Positions 47,480-61,600 are shown, counted from the first letter of the stretch. The stretch is 64,000 bases of DNA from Strongylocentrotus purpuratus (GCF_000002235.5 NW_022145606.1:49691636-49755635), one strand, 5' to 3'. The notes: generated by a model from the sequence alone, not told the origin. Made by a program: numbers and translations.

Positions 47480-48786
47480 ATCCTACCTTGAGCATCAATG
47501 CACTGGCAGTCAGATGACTAGGAAGCTTCCTTATGTGAACATTGTGTAACGTTTATAGTCAAATGGAGACTTTAGGCTAACTTTATTAGGCTTACCAGTT
47601 GATCACCGCTATGTATACCGGTAATGTTTTGCATATCAACTTGGGACTTAGGAGCCAACTGTGATCAGGTCCTCAGTTTGCTAGGACCAGATGATAAGAA
47701 CACGTTCATATGTGTAAATTGTGTAAACTAAAGTTTGCAAGTCAAATACTTTAGGCCAATGTTTGCTCTGTTTCCAGGTAAACTTATATGCCATGATAGG
47801 CCAATGTGTAATGTTTTGCATATCAATTATTGACTTATGGGCAATTATAATCAGGTCCACAGTTGGCTTGGGTCAGATGACCAGGAAGCATCCTCACGTG
47901 TAAATTGTGTAAACTGAAGTTTGTAGGTCAAATGGGGACTTTTGGCCAACTTTACTTGGCTCATCAGTTGATCAGGGCATGATGACTCGTCAAAGGACCG
48001 CTATGTATAATGCAGGGCTTTTCAACCTGCGGCCCTCGGGACCATTTTGTGCAGCCCGCGAGACCTTCATGACAAAATAGTTTTAAAGCTATCAATCAAT
48101 AATATGCAAATTTCATGTTCATTAAATCGACATCCATGTATTTTTGGTATTTGCAATACTACTCGTATGCATGCCCCCTTTTTATGACAGAAAATGGCAA
48201 AAAATACATTTGGCTTGAAAATAAGTTGCACAAAGATATTTCCCCTTGAACCTGGTTCACACGATTGCAGCCCGCGGTTGTTGAAAAGCCCTGGTATAAT
48301 GTTTTGCATATCAACTTGGGCCTTACTAGCCAACTGTGATGAGGTCCTCAGTTTGCTAGGACCAGATGATGAGGAAGCATCAACATGTGTTAATTGTGTA
48401 CTAAAGTTTGCAGGTCAAATGGGGACTTGGCCAACCAACTTTGCTAGGTTCCCCAGTAGAGTTATTATTATATAGGCCATGATTGGCAAATCATACTGTT
48501 TTGCATATCAAGTGGTGACTTATGGGCAATTTTAATCAGGTCCTCAGTTGGCTTGGGTCAGATGACCAGGAAGCATCCTCACGTGTACATTGTGTAAACT
48601 GAAGTTTGCATGTCAAATGGAGACTTTTGACCAACTTTACTGTTGCTAAGCAAAACATTAAATACAAATATATTACTTAGTGGTCCTTTGACGAGTCATC
48701 ATGGTCCTGATGAACTGGTGAGCTGAGTAAAGTTGGCCTAAAGTTCCCATTTTACCTGTAAACTTTAGTTTACACAATGTACACAT
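47480..48786. repeat. satellite of about 180-200 bp, five direct copies then inverted copies
   Basis: Copies share TTTTGCATATCAA, ATCAGGTCC(T/A)CAGTT, CAGATGA(C/T)(C/A)AGGAAGC and TTGTGTAAACTGAAGTTTG(C/T)A. Direct copies are anchored near 47512, 47689, 47873, 48363 and 48550. An inverted partial copy runs 48680-48786, continuing at 49550-49612 after an insertion. Further copies lie in the SET-gene intron at 53130-53910. Confidence 0.8.
48013..48293. mobile_element. 281-bp hAT-like MITE with exact 8-bp target duplication
   Basis: GTATAATG flanks both sides (48005-48012 and 48294-48301). The ends are CAGGGCTTTTCAAC and its inverse GTTGAAAAGCCCTG (14 bp perfect). It interrupts one unit of the surrounding satellite. 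The exact duplication and matching ends indicate a fairly recent insertion. Confidence 0.9.
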
Positions 48787-49549
48787 TAGTGCCCTGCGGG
48801 GCAAGACTTTCTTCTACCCCGACCCGGCACTACCCCAGTTTCATCAGCCCCGACCCGTAATTTTTCACCCTACCCAGAAAGTTTTTTTCTTGGACCAGAC
48901 CGGACTGGACCGGGCATTTTTGCAGGGGTGTGATTTCTCTGGTTTTCTGGATTTTGAAATTTGATTTTTGTTTTTGTGGATTTTGTTGGTGTTGATTTTT
49001 TAATTTCTTTCTCTTAAAAGTGTTTAAAGCCTCTCCAAATGTCTAGTAAAATCCATAAAAGGGGTGGGGTTACCCCTTTCCTGGACCCCGGCGGTGAGGA
49101 TGCTCGCTTCGCTCTATATTTGGATCTTCCTGGATTTTTTTCCAACCCTCAATCACACCCCTGATTTTTGTCACGGCCCGTAAACGTATGTCTATTTTGA
49201 AAATTATGCGTAAAATCACAATTTACATTCTGTAATAGGCAGTTTTTATTCTGAAATAAGCATATTCAACAAAAAAATAAATTACAACAATTTCAACGGA
49301 ATACATCCATTGTGAAATGCTGATGGTTTTTATTTAGTTTTGGGGTGGTTATATTGAGTTTGGACTAATTTTGTTTAAAAATCAAAATTTACCCGAATGC
49401 AAATTCAACCCGCCCATGGACTGCCCCGAAAATGTTTGCCCCGACCCGGACAGGACTGTAAATTTGACTAAAAATCCTTACCCGACTTGGGTTTTGGTCC
49501 AGGTCGGTCCGGGGACATTCGGGGTTTCTGGGTGTTTCGTATGGCTCTA
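48787..49549. mobile_element. 763-bp hAT-like element with CCCCGACCCGG motifs
   Basis: The left end TAGTGCCCTGCG and right end (inverted) TAGAGCCATACG match at 9 of 12 bases. The flanks GTACACAT and GTACACGA match at 6 of 8. It interrupts an inverted satellite copy that resumes at 49550. CCCCGACCCGG-like motifs cluster near both ends and AT-rich sequence fills the middle. Confidence 0.55.
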
Positions 49550-49644
49550 GTACACGATGCTTCCTCAACATCTGGTCCTAGCCAACTGAGGTTCTCATCA
49601 CCCCAGAATCCACAGTGATATTTATTTTCTATTTTCTTGTTGCA

Positions 49645-49673
49645 GATACTTCCTGTAACTTGTTCGAAATCAT
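49645..49673 (+). CDS. SET gene exon 1: 5' UTR end and start codon
   Basis: The acceptor CTTGTTGCAG|ATACTT precedes a 29-base exon ending ATCATG|GTAAGT. The ATG is the last codon, so the next exon must start in phase 0; the exon at 52334 does, giving MERSRRRVSPEQVAKKWC. Because an acceptor precedes it, at least one untranslated exon lies upstream. Confidence 0.65.
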
Positions 49674-52600
49674 GGTAAGTTTGTTTTTGTATTCATTGAA
49701 CATTTGTTTGAAAATAATTACCATATGAATTGAAAAACAATTTGCAGGGACATGCTATAACTCAAGTCTGCTATGTACAATCATGGGGTGAGGCTACATG
49801 CTCTTGAGATGCATTCCTTAAGGGAGCATTTATGATAAATGGGATTTTGTACACTGCTTGTTTTGAAATTAAAGGCCAAAAGTGATTTCTGCATAATTTT
49901 GTCAATCATTTGTGACTCGACACAGTCAAATGAGGTGGATGTCGGCATAATTTAATCATTTTGAATTATAACAACATGTTATTTTGATTTAATGTGTTTA
50001 TATCATGTGAAATGAATATATGCCAAATTTGACTTGCATCTCCAATTCCTTTCCCGAGAATTACAACTTTTCTTTCATTTTTCTATTTATCGGAGTCGAC
50101 ACCAATTAATTACAAGGGTGCTGAATTCTGCACCATCTGTTGTAATCCTTGACCATTAAAAGATGTACGCTTTTAAAAATGATCGTTTAGGTATTTAAAA
50201 GTGTTAAAGCGACTACGACGTGAAAATGTCAATTAGCCTCATCCCCAGTGTGCTTTTACCAAAATGTGGATTTTCTTCATTTTCCAGGGGGGGTTGTCAT
50301 GTTTGTGCTTTTTTTTCTTCATAGATTTTTGAATTTCATCACATTTTGAGTGTAATCAGTGGATAAACCCAAGATAAAAATATGAAGATATTGTCAAATG
50401 CCCCTTTAACTCTCAAGAGCACATAACTTTGAATTTCCAATTCAAGGCATTCCAGAAAAGCAATCTGAAATTTATCATAACTCTGGAAAGGAATGTAATA
50501 AATTAATGATTTTGGTATCAAAATGATCCTAGACTTGTGGAGAATGCATTACAGGTATTAACAAAATCTGAAGTTGGTCAACGCACATCATCATCAGCCT
50601 CATTTACCCGCGTTGGGTCACATTTATTATTCTAGAAAATATTTTTGAATAACATGCTCCCTTAAAGATAAAGTTGAGTTCTGGTCATGTGATTGCATTG
50701 TGAAAGAAACGGTGTGGAATCTATCAGAAAAGGTTGATCATCTAGTATATAAGTATTCGTGTGTATTGCAAGGTTCTGGAATCATCAAAATGATGAGACA
50801 TTTGGCCAAAGCTTGGCAAAGTTACAATCACTGTACACAGAATGATGTATATGGGACTACACGAGCACATGGCGAAAAAAACCTACCCCCCGATTTTTAC
50901 GTATTTTATGTCATATTTAGAATATGAAGGCATTTGAAGAGCCATGCTTTTCAGGGAACATGTTTAATCTGATGTTCTTCCACAATGATAACGCTCACAA
51001 ATTATATTTTACCTCTTCCCAGAACTCAACCTTCTCTTTAAGGAAATGCTCTACCCTATTGGTCATTCAGTCACAAACAAAATATGATAAGCATGGTCTA
51101 GTGTGAAGGTTTAATGACAACTAAGTGTGTATTCCTTTTGTTTACACCAATCCGGCCAAGCCATTATTACTGTGGTGTCCCCGCTGTCAAACTGCTGTGT
51201 CCCGAGAGAGGGGGTTCATATCCTTTCATGGGATTGATGCATACATAATACAACACAATTGATCTATTGCAATGTGCAATCACGTATTAATTTGCAGAAT
51301 CAAAATGTACCGTGCTGATTCAGTTGTGGTTCCGTCAACAGAGGGCCAAATACAGTAAACGCTCGACGGGTTGGTGTATAGAATGCATAACATGCACTTC
51401 AAACATCTGCTTTATTATTTTTAATTATAGGTATTGAAATGTATAGAGCATTTCATGACTGACCAACATTTTAATGCTCTTCACTTTAATTATTTTAAGA
51501 ACCATATGACTTGCAAAAGTATAACTGTAATATTTAAATTTGTTGTCACCGCCCTTTAAATCTTTCACAGAAAGTTTCACTGAAACTATAAGTACTGTTA
51601 GGCTTTGACGAACGACCATATGCTTTGGGTAGTTTAGTCCGTTACCTTAAGCTTTCTGTTTATTTGATAAACTTATACTGACTGGTGATGAAACATTGCC
51701 ATTTTGATCTCCTGCTGTATTACTGAGAAATTGCTTTCAAAAAGCTGATTAAATATGATTCAGTTTCATTAGAGTTCTGCTGTCCCATCACTTTGGATGT
51801 TACTAAATACTGTACTAACCCCATTATAGTCCCACCTAAATTTACACTGGAATGAACTTGAATTTAGAGGGTGGGATCAAAATCCCATTTTGATCCTAAC
51901 AAAAAAAAACACAAGCATCAAAATGTCAGCCTTTTCTGACGTAAATGAATTCCAGATATTTTCAAGTGTCAAATGAGGTGTGTGATTAACAAAGATCTGC
52001 AAATGAACTGAAGCATAATCACAAGAGAAACTACCAAAACAGTAATAATAGCAAAAACTGCTTGTAACTAGAATTGTCTTCCAGCAAAGAGCTTCTAAGG
52101 TGGGATTATAATTGAACATGGGTCTACTCAGGTCAGTATGGCAATAGTCCATAGAATAGATGAAGTCCAGGCAATATCAGCATTACATCTGTGAGAAATT
52201 TCTGAAACTTTTGCATGTTGAAAGTACATGTAGGTGTACATGTAGATCATATCGAAGATCTCTATCTTGGTTGCAGTTAATCTTGACTTGAATCAATACC
52301 TCATCAAATCATTGACTTGCATGTATTATACAGGAACGATCAAGAAGGCGGGTTTCCCCAGAGCAAGTGGCAAAGAAGTGGTGTCAAATATCACAGGATC
52401 AGTCAGGGTTTCAGAAGAAATACATCAACCAATACATTGGTATTTTTTTATCACTGGCATTGTCCCTTTAATGCCATTTTCATCTTCATCTATATTTTGG
52501 TTTGTTAATTTCCTAAAACTTCATATATGTTTTGGTTTGGTTCCAAAACTTCGTTATTTTGGTTTGTTTCCTAATTTCTTCGTGTTTTTTGGAAGTTCTC

Positions 52601-55600
52601 TGAATCTTCATTGATGCGTTGTTTTTTTAGGCAAAAAAAAAAGAGGTTCGTCTCAAGTTCCACAGGTTCAAAACCCAAAGCGCTATGCATTTTTGTTTGT
52701 TTTTTGGTTTAGTCTAAAAAAGTTATGCGGGAGTGTCGTGGTCGAGTGGTTTAAGGCGCTTGACTGGAGATGCACTAATATCCTTTGGCAAGATATTAAC
52801 CTGCACTTGCTACTCTCCACCCAGGTGTTAAATGGGTACCCAGCAGTAGGATGCGGCCGTCATTGTTTGTCAAACAGTTTTTTGAGCATCAAGTAACGCC
52901 TGGCTGGAATGCTCCCCAGGGAGTGGAGATCGTGCACAGTGTGTGCGGGCAAGCACTGAATCCTATGACCGGGCTAATAGTATATTTGTAAAGCGCTTAG
53001 AGACATTTGTATTTAAGCGCTATATAAAAGCTTAATATTATTATTATTATGCGCTCGTGGAAATTCCTTTTTTTATTGCATTTTTAGCCCACTTTTTTTT
53101 CTATTTTTTTGCTGCTTTGTGGCCATATTTTTATTTTTGCATATCAACTGGGGACTTAAGAGCCAACTGTGATCAGGTCCTCAGTTTGCTAGGACCAGAT
53201 GATAAAGACGCAGTCATATGTGTAAATTGTGTAAACTAAAGTTTGCAAGTCAAATAGAGACTTTAGGCCAAGGTTTGCTCTGTTTCCAGGTAAACTTATA
53301 TGCCATGATAGGCCAATGTGTAATGTTTTGCATATCAATTATTGACTTATGGGCAATTTTAATCAGGTCCACAGTTGGCTTGGGTCAGATCATGGACCTA
53401 TTACGGATGGACATTCAACGTGATTCTTTCTTTGATCCAATGATAGTCACCGCCTTCTGATTATGTGCATCTTAATGAGAACATTCGGCTGTTTTAACAA
53501 TAACGACTGCGTAAGCATTTTCGGGCATTGACAAAGGAGCAGTTTCCCTCTCTTGGGTTTTGTTTGGATGGTGTGCTCTGTAAGAGTATGTCTTCAATAA
53601 AAACATCCCCAATGGGGAGCAGCAAAGTTGAAAAGCAGACGATTTTGGTGATATGAAATGTATTATTACTGATCTTGATTCTGTCCCGGCTTTTTGGCGG
53701 CGACCATGATGAGATCAAAGTGAAGAAACATTTACGGAATGTTATTGAGACGACATTGACGTAGACAATCACAATGAATTTGTTAAGAAAACGATGAATG
53801 TCCATCCGTAATAGGTCCATGGTCAGATGACCAGGATCGACGCATCCTCATGTGTACATTGTGTAAACTGAAGTTTGTAGGTCAAATGGGGACTTTTGGC
53901 CAACTTTACTTAGATCTGTGTTTTGGTTTGTTTCCTTATATCAATGCTTTGGTTTGTTTACTGACATCCATGTTTTGGTTTGTTTCCTTATATCCATAAT
54001 TTGTTTCCTTATTTCCATAGTTTGTTTCCTTATATCCATAGTTTGTTTCCTTACATCCATGTTTTAGTTTGTTTACTGACATCCATGTTTTGGTTTGTTT
54101 ACTGACATCCATGTTTTGGTTTGTTTCCTTATTTCCATAGTTTGTTTCCTTATATCCATAGTTTGTTTCCTTACATCCATGTTTTAGTTTGTTTACTGAC
54201 ATCCATGTTTTGGTTTGTTTACTGACATCCATGTTTTGGTTTGTTTCCTTATTTCCATAGTTTGTTTCCTTATATCCATAGTTTGTTTCCTTACATCCAT
54301 GTTTTGGTTTGTTTACTGACATCCATGTTTTGGTTTGTTTACTGACATCCATGTTTTGGTTTGTTTCCTTATATCAATGTTTTGGTTTGTTTCCTTACAT
54401 CCATGTTTTGGTTTGTCCCCCAACACAGACGTGAAGGTTTGCTCCCTTAAATTGATGTTTTAGTTTTGGTTTGTTTTCTTACATTGTTTTGGTTTGTTTC
54501 CTGACACATGTATAAGTTTTGCTTCCTTTCATCGATGTGTTGGTTTGTTTCCACCGTCCATGTTTTGGTTTGCTTCCTTACATCTATGTTTAGGTTTGTC
54601 CCCTAATGTATACGTTAAGGGTTGTTTTACAATCAGGGTACATCTTTCGGGGGCTAATTCACCCCGAGCCCCCGTGTATTTTTTTCGCTGTTGCTGAAGT
54701 CCACAATGTGATCCATAAAAATAATATATGGACTTCCTCAAAAATGGTATTACCATTATGCCAACTTATAGGCCACCAGTAGCACTACCTACAGGTACAA
54801 AGATCTGTTTGACATCTTTGATAAATAACAAAAATATGTACCTACTGGTATGTGCATGAATGTTAATATTTGTGTGAATAAAACTCTGTCAAAATCAACA
54901 TTTAGGTATCACCTACTAGTCCATAATAGAAACTGAAGCACGGTAGTTAATAACTAAAAAACATGAATATATTTGGTTATTTGGTAATGTGCTCCATTGA
55001 TTTGAAATTTTGTGACGCATTCCGTCAAAAAATGTCCTCTCCGAAATCACTTCAATTAAACTCCAAAATTAAATGAACAAAATGGTTAATGACATTTTGT
55101 TTATAAACTCTTATCCAAGTTATATACATTTATGTTAAGCCGCTAGACAAAGTGTTTGAAGAATGTCCTATGCCAACCGTGCTCTTAGAGTGTGCAAGTT
55201 GCTGACGTGTCCAGCTTGGCATACCAAAATGCGGTCGGCATAGATGACATTTTGCCCTCTGTAGACCGTGCCCCTTGCCCCATGGGGTCAAGGGGCTATG
55301 CGTATGCCAAATACTGTAAAAGGATTTAATTTCATAGGTTGTTTTTTTTTCGCGAATTTAGAAAAAGCAGGATTTGGCGAGAGTTTTAAATTTGCGAATA
55401 CAGAAAATTTACTGTTAGTTTTAATGTAAATTTTGCGAGGGATTTAATTTCGCGAATTTTATACCCTCACAAAATTAAATCCTTTTACAGTATGAGCTCT
55501 GTAGTTTTGCAATTTTTATGCTAGAGGTGGTTATACAAAGAGTCTTCAGAAGGAGGAGAAGATCGAGAAGACTAAACACCCTTCATAGCATAAGATCAGG

Positions 55601-58600
55601 GTGCAAAATAAGGAGTCTGAAGGGCACACCATTTTAAGGCAGTTATTAAAGGGCGCATCAATTTAGAAGGCAAAAATATTAAAAGTATAGCAAAACAATA
55701 TGGTAACTTCTGGGGCATCAAGGCAACTGGTAGTGGCACCGACGGCAATTGCCTTTGATGCCTTCGGTTATTTTGCACCCTGCATAAGATCTATGCCGGG
55801 TTTCACCCAGGCAAAATAAGGAAGTGTTATTACCTGAATAACTCATATCTGCTCTGCCCCAATCTACCTTTGGATTAAATAAGGATTTCATGTGTTGTCT
55901 TCTGCACAGGTTATGGTCTCTTTGCAACCAGAGATTTCTCCAAAGGCGATTTCTTATTGGAATATAGAGGGGTACACAGACCTGATACAGCTGCTGAAAC
56001 AGATGATGTTGATAACACCTATGTGTTTGAGTACAGACATAATGGGAAAGATATGCTGTAAGTTTTTAAACTAATTTAAAGTAATCTTGTTATTATTATA
56101 TAGCCAGTTGTTGATTCAACACAATTTCAGCATTGGGAGCTGCCAAGAAGCCAATCTCAACAATCAATGATTTGCATTAAAATGTGTAGCTAATTAGGCA
56201 AATATCAACAATCAATGGTTTGCATCAAAATGTGTAGGCAAATGTGGATATATTACACATGAATTTAATGAGTGTGACTCTCCACTTTTGAATAATTGAA
56301 AGTTATTTTTCAATGCAAGGAGTAGCAGTTAGAAATCACCAGTGAAATGGAATTCTACATCCTCACAATTTGTTATTGATTATGAAGAACATCACAAATT
56401 CACTTGCATAGTGCATATAACTAACCATTGGTTAATTAATGGTTCAAGTTTCGGGTCAAGCAACTGTTTGAATTATGGTATACCATCTAGGTTTTGTGTT
56501 GCGATCGGTCAGTGGTTCAAAACCAAGATAGCGTGACCAAATTGACCAGCAATGACACCTTTTGTAATGTGCACTACAACATTGAATAACAAGAAATACT
56601 AAGGTCGACTTGTAAAATTTTGTTGTTTTTTTGTTGACAGAACAACACTTTGTATGAGTTTTTCTTGTATTCAAGAGTAGTAAAACATAATAACCTGTGG
56701 TCCAGTGTTTTTACACAGTTTGGGTTTACTTAACTCACAAATGCTACATGTAAATCGAAATCAACTGGTATTAAACAAGGTTTCATTGTGTTTACCTGCT
56801 GATTAATGTTCTAAATAAGAGCATGTTAGAATCTGTGAATACCCCTTTAAATAATTTTAAGAAAATCTATCAAAATTTACTTTCTTTCCTTATGTTTTGG
56901 TCAAAAGGATCGACGCCACATGCCCTAACTCCTGCCTTGCTCGATATATCAACGACTGCCACAAAAGACCCAACTCCATTATGAAGAAGTTCTCTCTCTC
57001 AGGAATGATACATCTCTGCTTGTATACTTTATCCAATATCAAAATTGGAGAAGAAATCAGGTACGACTATGGGATGCTGGATATGCCATGGCGACAGGTA
57101 CCGGTATGTACCATTTCTTTCTAATTTGTATCTTATACTTAGACACATAGGCTATCCTTCATCTAATTCATCTTCATCTGTACGTAGCGACAGGTTTATA
57201 CCATTAATTAGAATGGTCCTTATAATAATTGGGCAGTGTTATTATTAATGTCATGTTTAAGGATATTCCCTGAGTTGGACCACCTCTTAATGACATACAT
57301 GTAGTAGATATGCCCAAGAAAACCTCATTTCCAAAATGTCAGTTATGCATTAGTGTGTGCATTACATTGCTCCATATCCTACAGCGTGTTTTCTCTCGGG
57401 TCCAAGAGAAACTCAAACATGGTGATGTTCTGTCGCTATAGAATTGTCAAAATTCTAATTGTCTATATAACTCTAAAAGTCTTGTTTTAGCTCATCCGGC
57501 CCAAAGGGCCCGATGAGCTTATGCCATGGCGTGGCGTCCGTCGTCCGTTCGTCCGTCCGTCTACAGTTTTCAAAATGCTTCTTCTTCGTTATTTTTCAAC
57601 CGATTTTGATTCTGATTGTTTCATATGATAGGGCTAGGACGGGAATTTAAAAATTCGACACAGAATCGTCAAATTCATTATCTATGCTAATTTATGCAAA
57701 TTGATTCGAAATCACAAAAAATGCTTCTTCTCCTTCATTTCTCGACCGATTTTGATTTGGTTTGCTTTATCTGGTAGAGCTAACTTTGGTACACTAAATT
57801 TCTACACAGAATTTTGAAATTGTTCTCCATTAATTAATTATGGTAATTTATGCAAATTTATTCCAAAAATAACAAAAATTGCTTCTCCCTCATTTCTTGA
57901 CCGATTTTGATTTGGTTTGCCTTATTTGGTAGAGCTAAATTTGGAACACTAAAATTATACACAGAATTTTGAAATTGTTCTCCATTAATTAATTATGGTA
58001 ATTTATGCAAATTTATTCCAAAAATAACAAAAATTGCTTCTCCTTCATATTTCGACCGATTTTGATTTGGTTTGCTTTATATCGTAGAGCTAACTTTGGT
58101 ACACTAAACTTCTACACAGAATTTTGAAATTGTTCTCCATTAATATTTATGGTAATTTATGCAAATTTATTCCAAAAATAACAAAAATTGCTTCTTCTCC
58201 CTCATTTCTTGACCGATTTTGATTTGGTTTGCCAAATTTATTCCAAAAATAATTTAAAAATCACAAACCCTTCCAGGGCATCAAATTTTTATTTTTTGAC
58301 CAGTTCAAAAGTGTACCACATAAAATTTATGATATTTGTTGTTGCGAGATGCGGATGAGCGCTACATCATTGACGTTCTGGTTATTGAATTTGCAACGTA
58401 ATTAGCCAAAAATAATCTATAAACTTTTCACCTGACCCTCCCTGCAAGATATGTGATCAAAGCCCAAATGTCATGAAAAAGGGGAAAATGCGATGTACAA
58501 TGTGAATTGTGAAACCTTTTTATAAAAACAAAATCTGTTGACACAAAAACCCTGATAGCACAAAGTAAATATCTGGCCGAACCATGTATTTTGTATGCAA

Positions 58601-61600
58601 TTTTAAGTGGATAACACAAAATCCTTATAACACAAACAAAATATTGTGGTCCTACTGATTTTGTGTTAAAGAAGTTCCGCTCCGAGGTTCAGCTGTATCA
58701 TGTTTACATGTCCTACCTTTGTATGATGCTGAATTATATTTCTTGGATTCTTTAAAAAATCGGTTAAAAAATGAGAAGGTGCAAGCCAAAAACGACTTGC
58801 GAGGCCAAGGTGGGATAGGAGAGTACGTTAATTGACCCCGGGCTCAAGTAAATTCTATTTCTGCTCATTTTGATAATTTAAAAATCAATTTAAGATCTTT
58901 AGATGCCCTGTCTCATAGATTAGTGGTAAATAAAGGTACCTTGACAGTTAAAAATAAATGTCATGTTTTAGCTCGATTTTGTGTAAAAGAGATTCCACTG
59001 TACGACAAAAAATCAGTTTAAATATGTTAAAGGGGGGTGCCAACGTTCAAAGTGTGCAAAACATTATGCAAAGATCATGAAAGTACAATTTTTGGGGAAA
59101 GGAAAGAAGTCATAAGTTCCATATCTGACCTCAAATTTGACCAAAAGTGCTGCTCAATAGTTAACAGGAAAGCTACGCAATTTATTGGTCAGAATTACCA
59201 CAACTTGGTCAAAATTGTGGTCATTCTTACCTACCGTTAGTTTGTAGATTCTTCATCTTGATATTTTTATGTAAGTTTTTTTTTTTTTATTGTGACCAAA
59301 AGTGCCAAAATCTGCCTTTTGTCGCACTTTTTGGTTTAAAAAAAAATAAAACTTTTATTATCCCCTCGCCGACGAAGTCGGAGGGGATATAGTAACGCTG
59401 CCGTCCGTCCTTCCTTCCATGCGTGCGTCCGTCCGTGCGTGCGTCCGTTCGTAACAAATTTGGTTTCCGATCGATAACTTCAGTAATGTTTGACAAATTT
59501 TAATGGAATTTGATATGAAGGTACATGATATCAAAATACAGGCTAAGTTCGATTTCGGAGTATGTACCTAGGTCAAAGGTCATAGCTCATTAAATATGCA
59601 AATCTGGTTTCCATTCGATAACTTGAGTAATGTTTGACGAATTTTAATGAAATTTGATATGAAGGTTCATGGTATTAAAACAAAGTCTAAGTTCGATTTC
59701 GGAGTATGTAGGTCAAAGGTCATAGCTCATTAAATATGCAAATCTGGTTTCCATTCGATAACTTGAGTAATGTTTGACGGATTTTAATGAAATTTGATAT
59801 GAAGGTACATGGTATCAAAATACATGTACAGCCTAATTTCGATTTCTGAGTATGTAGGTCAAAGGTGAAAGGTCATAGCTCATTAAATATGCAAAAACAC
59901 CTACCGGTAATTATATATGTGAAAATCCTTGCCTAGAAATATAATAATATAGTCCAATGGAGGTAACTTGTTCTGACGTATATAGGCCATTTGTACCCTG
60001 CGAGGGATGCTACGCTTTGCGTTGACTTGTTTAAAAATGAATCTCATCTTACTACAGAATCAAAGTTTTATGTCTTTGATTGAGTTTGGAATTACACACC
60101 ATGGATAGTGGCAATTGGCCATTGTAGTGGCATTCAAATTTAGCGATTTGTTAATATTACCAATTGATGTTCGAAAATGCATTTTAAAAAAATTGTGAAT
60201 TGTCTTGCTCGCGAAATTGAAATGCATGCAAAACTTTTGCATATTATGGCTAATTCTTAATTTCTAAACTCATGAATTGTTTCCGTTTCCGATAATTTCA
60301 GGTGGGAGTTCTGGATGCTGCACCATCTGGCTCAAATGTTCACTGGACCGGTGATGACGACACTCCTGTCGCATCTGAACCATCTGGAGATGACAACACT
60401 CCTGTCGCATCTGAACCATCTGGAGATGACAACACTCCTGTCGCATCTGAACCATCTGGAGATGACGACACTCCTGTCGCATCTGAACCATCTGGAGATG
60501 ACGACACTCCTGTCGCATCTGAACCATCTGGAGATGACAACACTCCTGTCGCATCTGAACCATCTGGAGATGACAACACTCCTGTCGCATCTGAACCATC
60601 TGGAGATGACGACACTCCTGTCGCATCTGAACCATCTGGAGATGACGACACTCCTGTCGCATCTGAACCATCTGGAGATGACGACACTCCTGTCGCATCT
60701 GAACCATCTGGAGATGACGACACTCCTGTCGCATCTGAACCATCTGGAGATGACGACACTCCTATCGCATCTGAACCATCTGGAGATGGCGACACTCCTG
60801 TCGCATCTGAACCATCTGGAGATGACGTCACTCCTGTCGCATCTGAACCATCTGGAGATGACAACACTCCTGTCGCATCTGAACCATCTGGAGATGACGA
60901 CACTCCTGTCGCATCTGAACCATCTGGAGATGACGACACTCCTGTCGCATCTGAACCATCTGGAGATGACGACACTCCTGTCGCATCTGAACCATCTGGA
61001 GATGATTCCGATAGTGATTATGAAGCCGAATCTGATCCAGAAGGTAGTAGCAGTGATGAGGCTGATTTCATTCCATTTCGGTTTGTACGTGGACGTCAAA
61101 GTAACTCTGTGGCAGTTTCTGTCAGTGATAATAAGGAGAGTGAAGCCATGCCTGTTGACCATTCAGTACCTAATACCTCACCTGCCCATGCCTCTGCAAG
61201 TGTTCAAAGTGCAAAAGTCTCAAGCTCCAGTTGCAGTATTAATGTGATGACCACTTCAAACAACAACTGTAGAAAGTGGGACAAACCTCAGTACTGTAAA
61301 TTTTGTAGTCAACACAAAAGAAACTGCCGAGGCATCTGCTTACACCACAACATGTCAACGAGACTGAGGTTCAGCAATGGATTGCAACTAAAGACATGAA
61401 AGAAAAGGCAAACTTGCTAGCTAAAATGAGAAATTACGGAAACTATCGTCACAATGTCAAAGTCCTTCAAGAAAATAAAGGTACCTTGATTGTTGCATAC
61501 AGACCGAAATATGATGTGGATCCAGAAGAATATTTGCCATGTAGTCATTGTTATGCTTTCTATTCCAAGGATGATTTGTACAGGCATGTTCATAGATGTA

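Larger units (their letters stand above)
52440..55909 (+). other. SET gene intron 2, repeat-filled
   Basis: A 3.47-kb intron containing a SINE (52730-53046), 185-bp satellite copies (53130-53910), an inverted-terminus element (53391-53821), a TTTGGTTTG minisatellite (52485-52615 and 53920-54610) and a MITE (55314-55490). 54610-55313 shows nothing beyond a fragment (GGGGGCTAATTCACCCCGAG, about 54649-54668) also found inverted near 10542-10561. Confidence 0.7.
57098..60301 (+). other. SET gene intron 4
   Basis: A 3.2-kb phase-0 intron holding two hairpin-headed repeat-cored elements (57489-58300 and 59359-59930). The remaining parts (57104-57488, 58340-59358, 59935-60301) show nothing supportable. 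Confidence 0.65.

Noticed and set aside
53936-54352. Minus-strand frame of Lys/Thr/Asn-rich repeats
   Set aside because: It is a translation of the 24-bp TTTGGTTTG minisatellite, with no splice sites or start context.
60315-61247. Long frames in other phases and on the minus strand over 60.3-61.2 kb
   Set aside because: The 36-bp repeat length is divisible by three, so any phase free of stops in one unit stays open throughout. Only the frame that splices from the SET exon and gives acidic repeats is supported.
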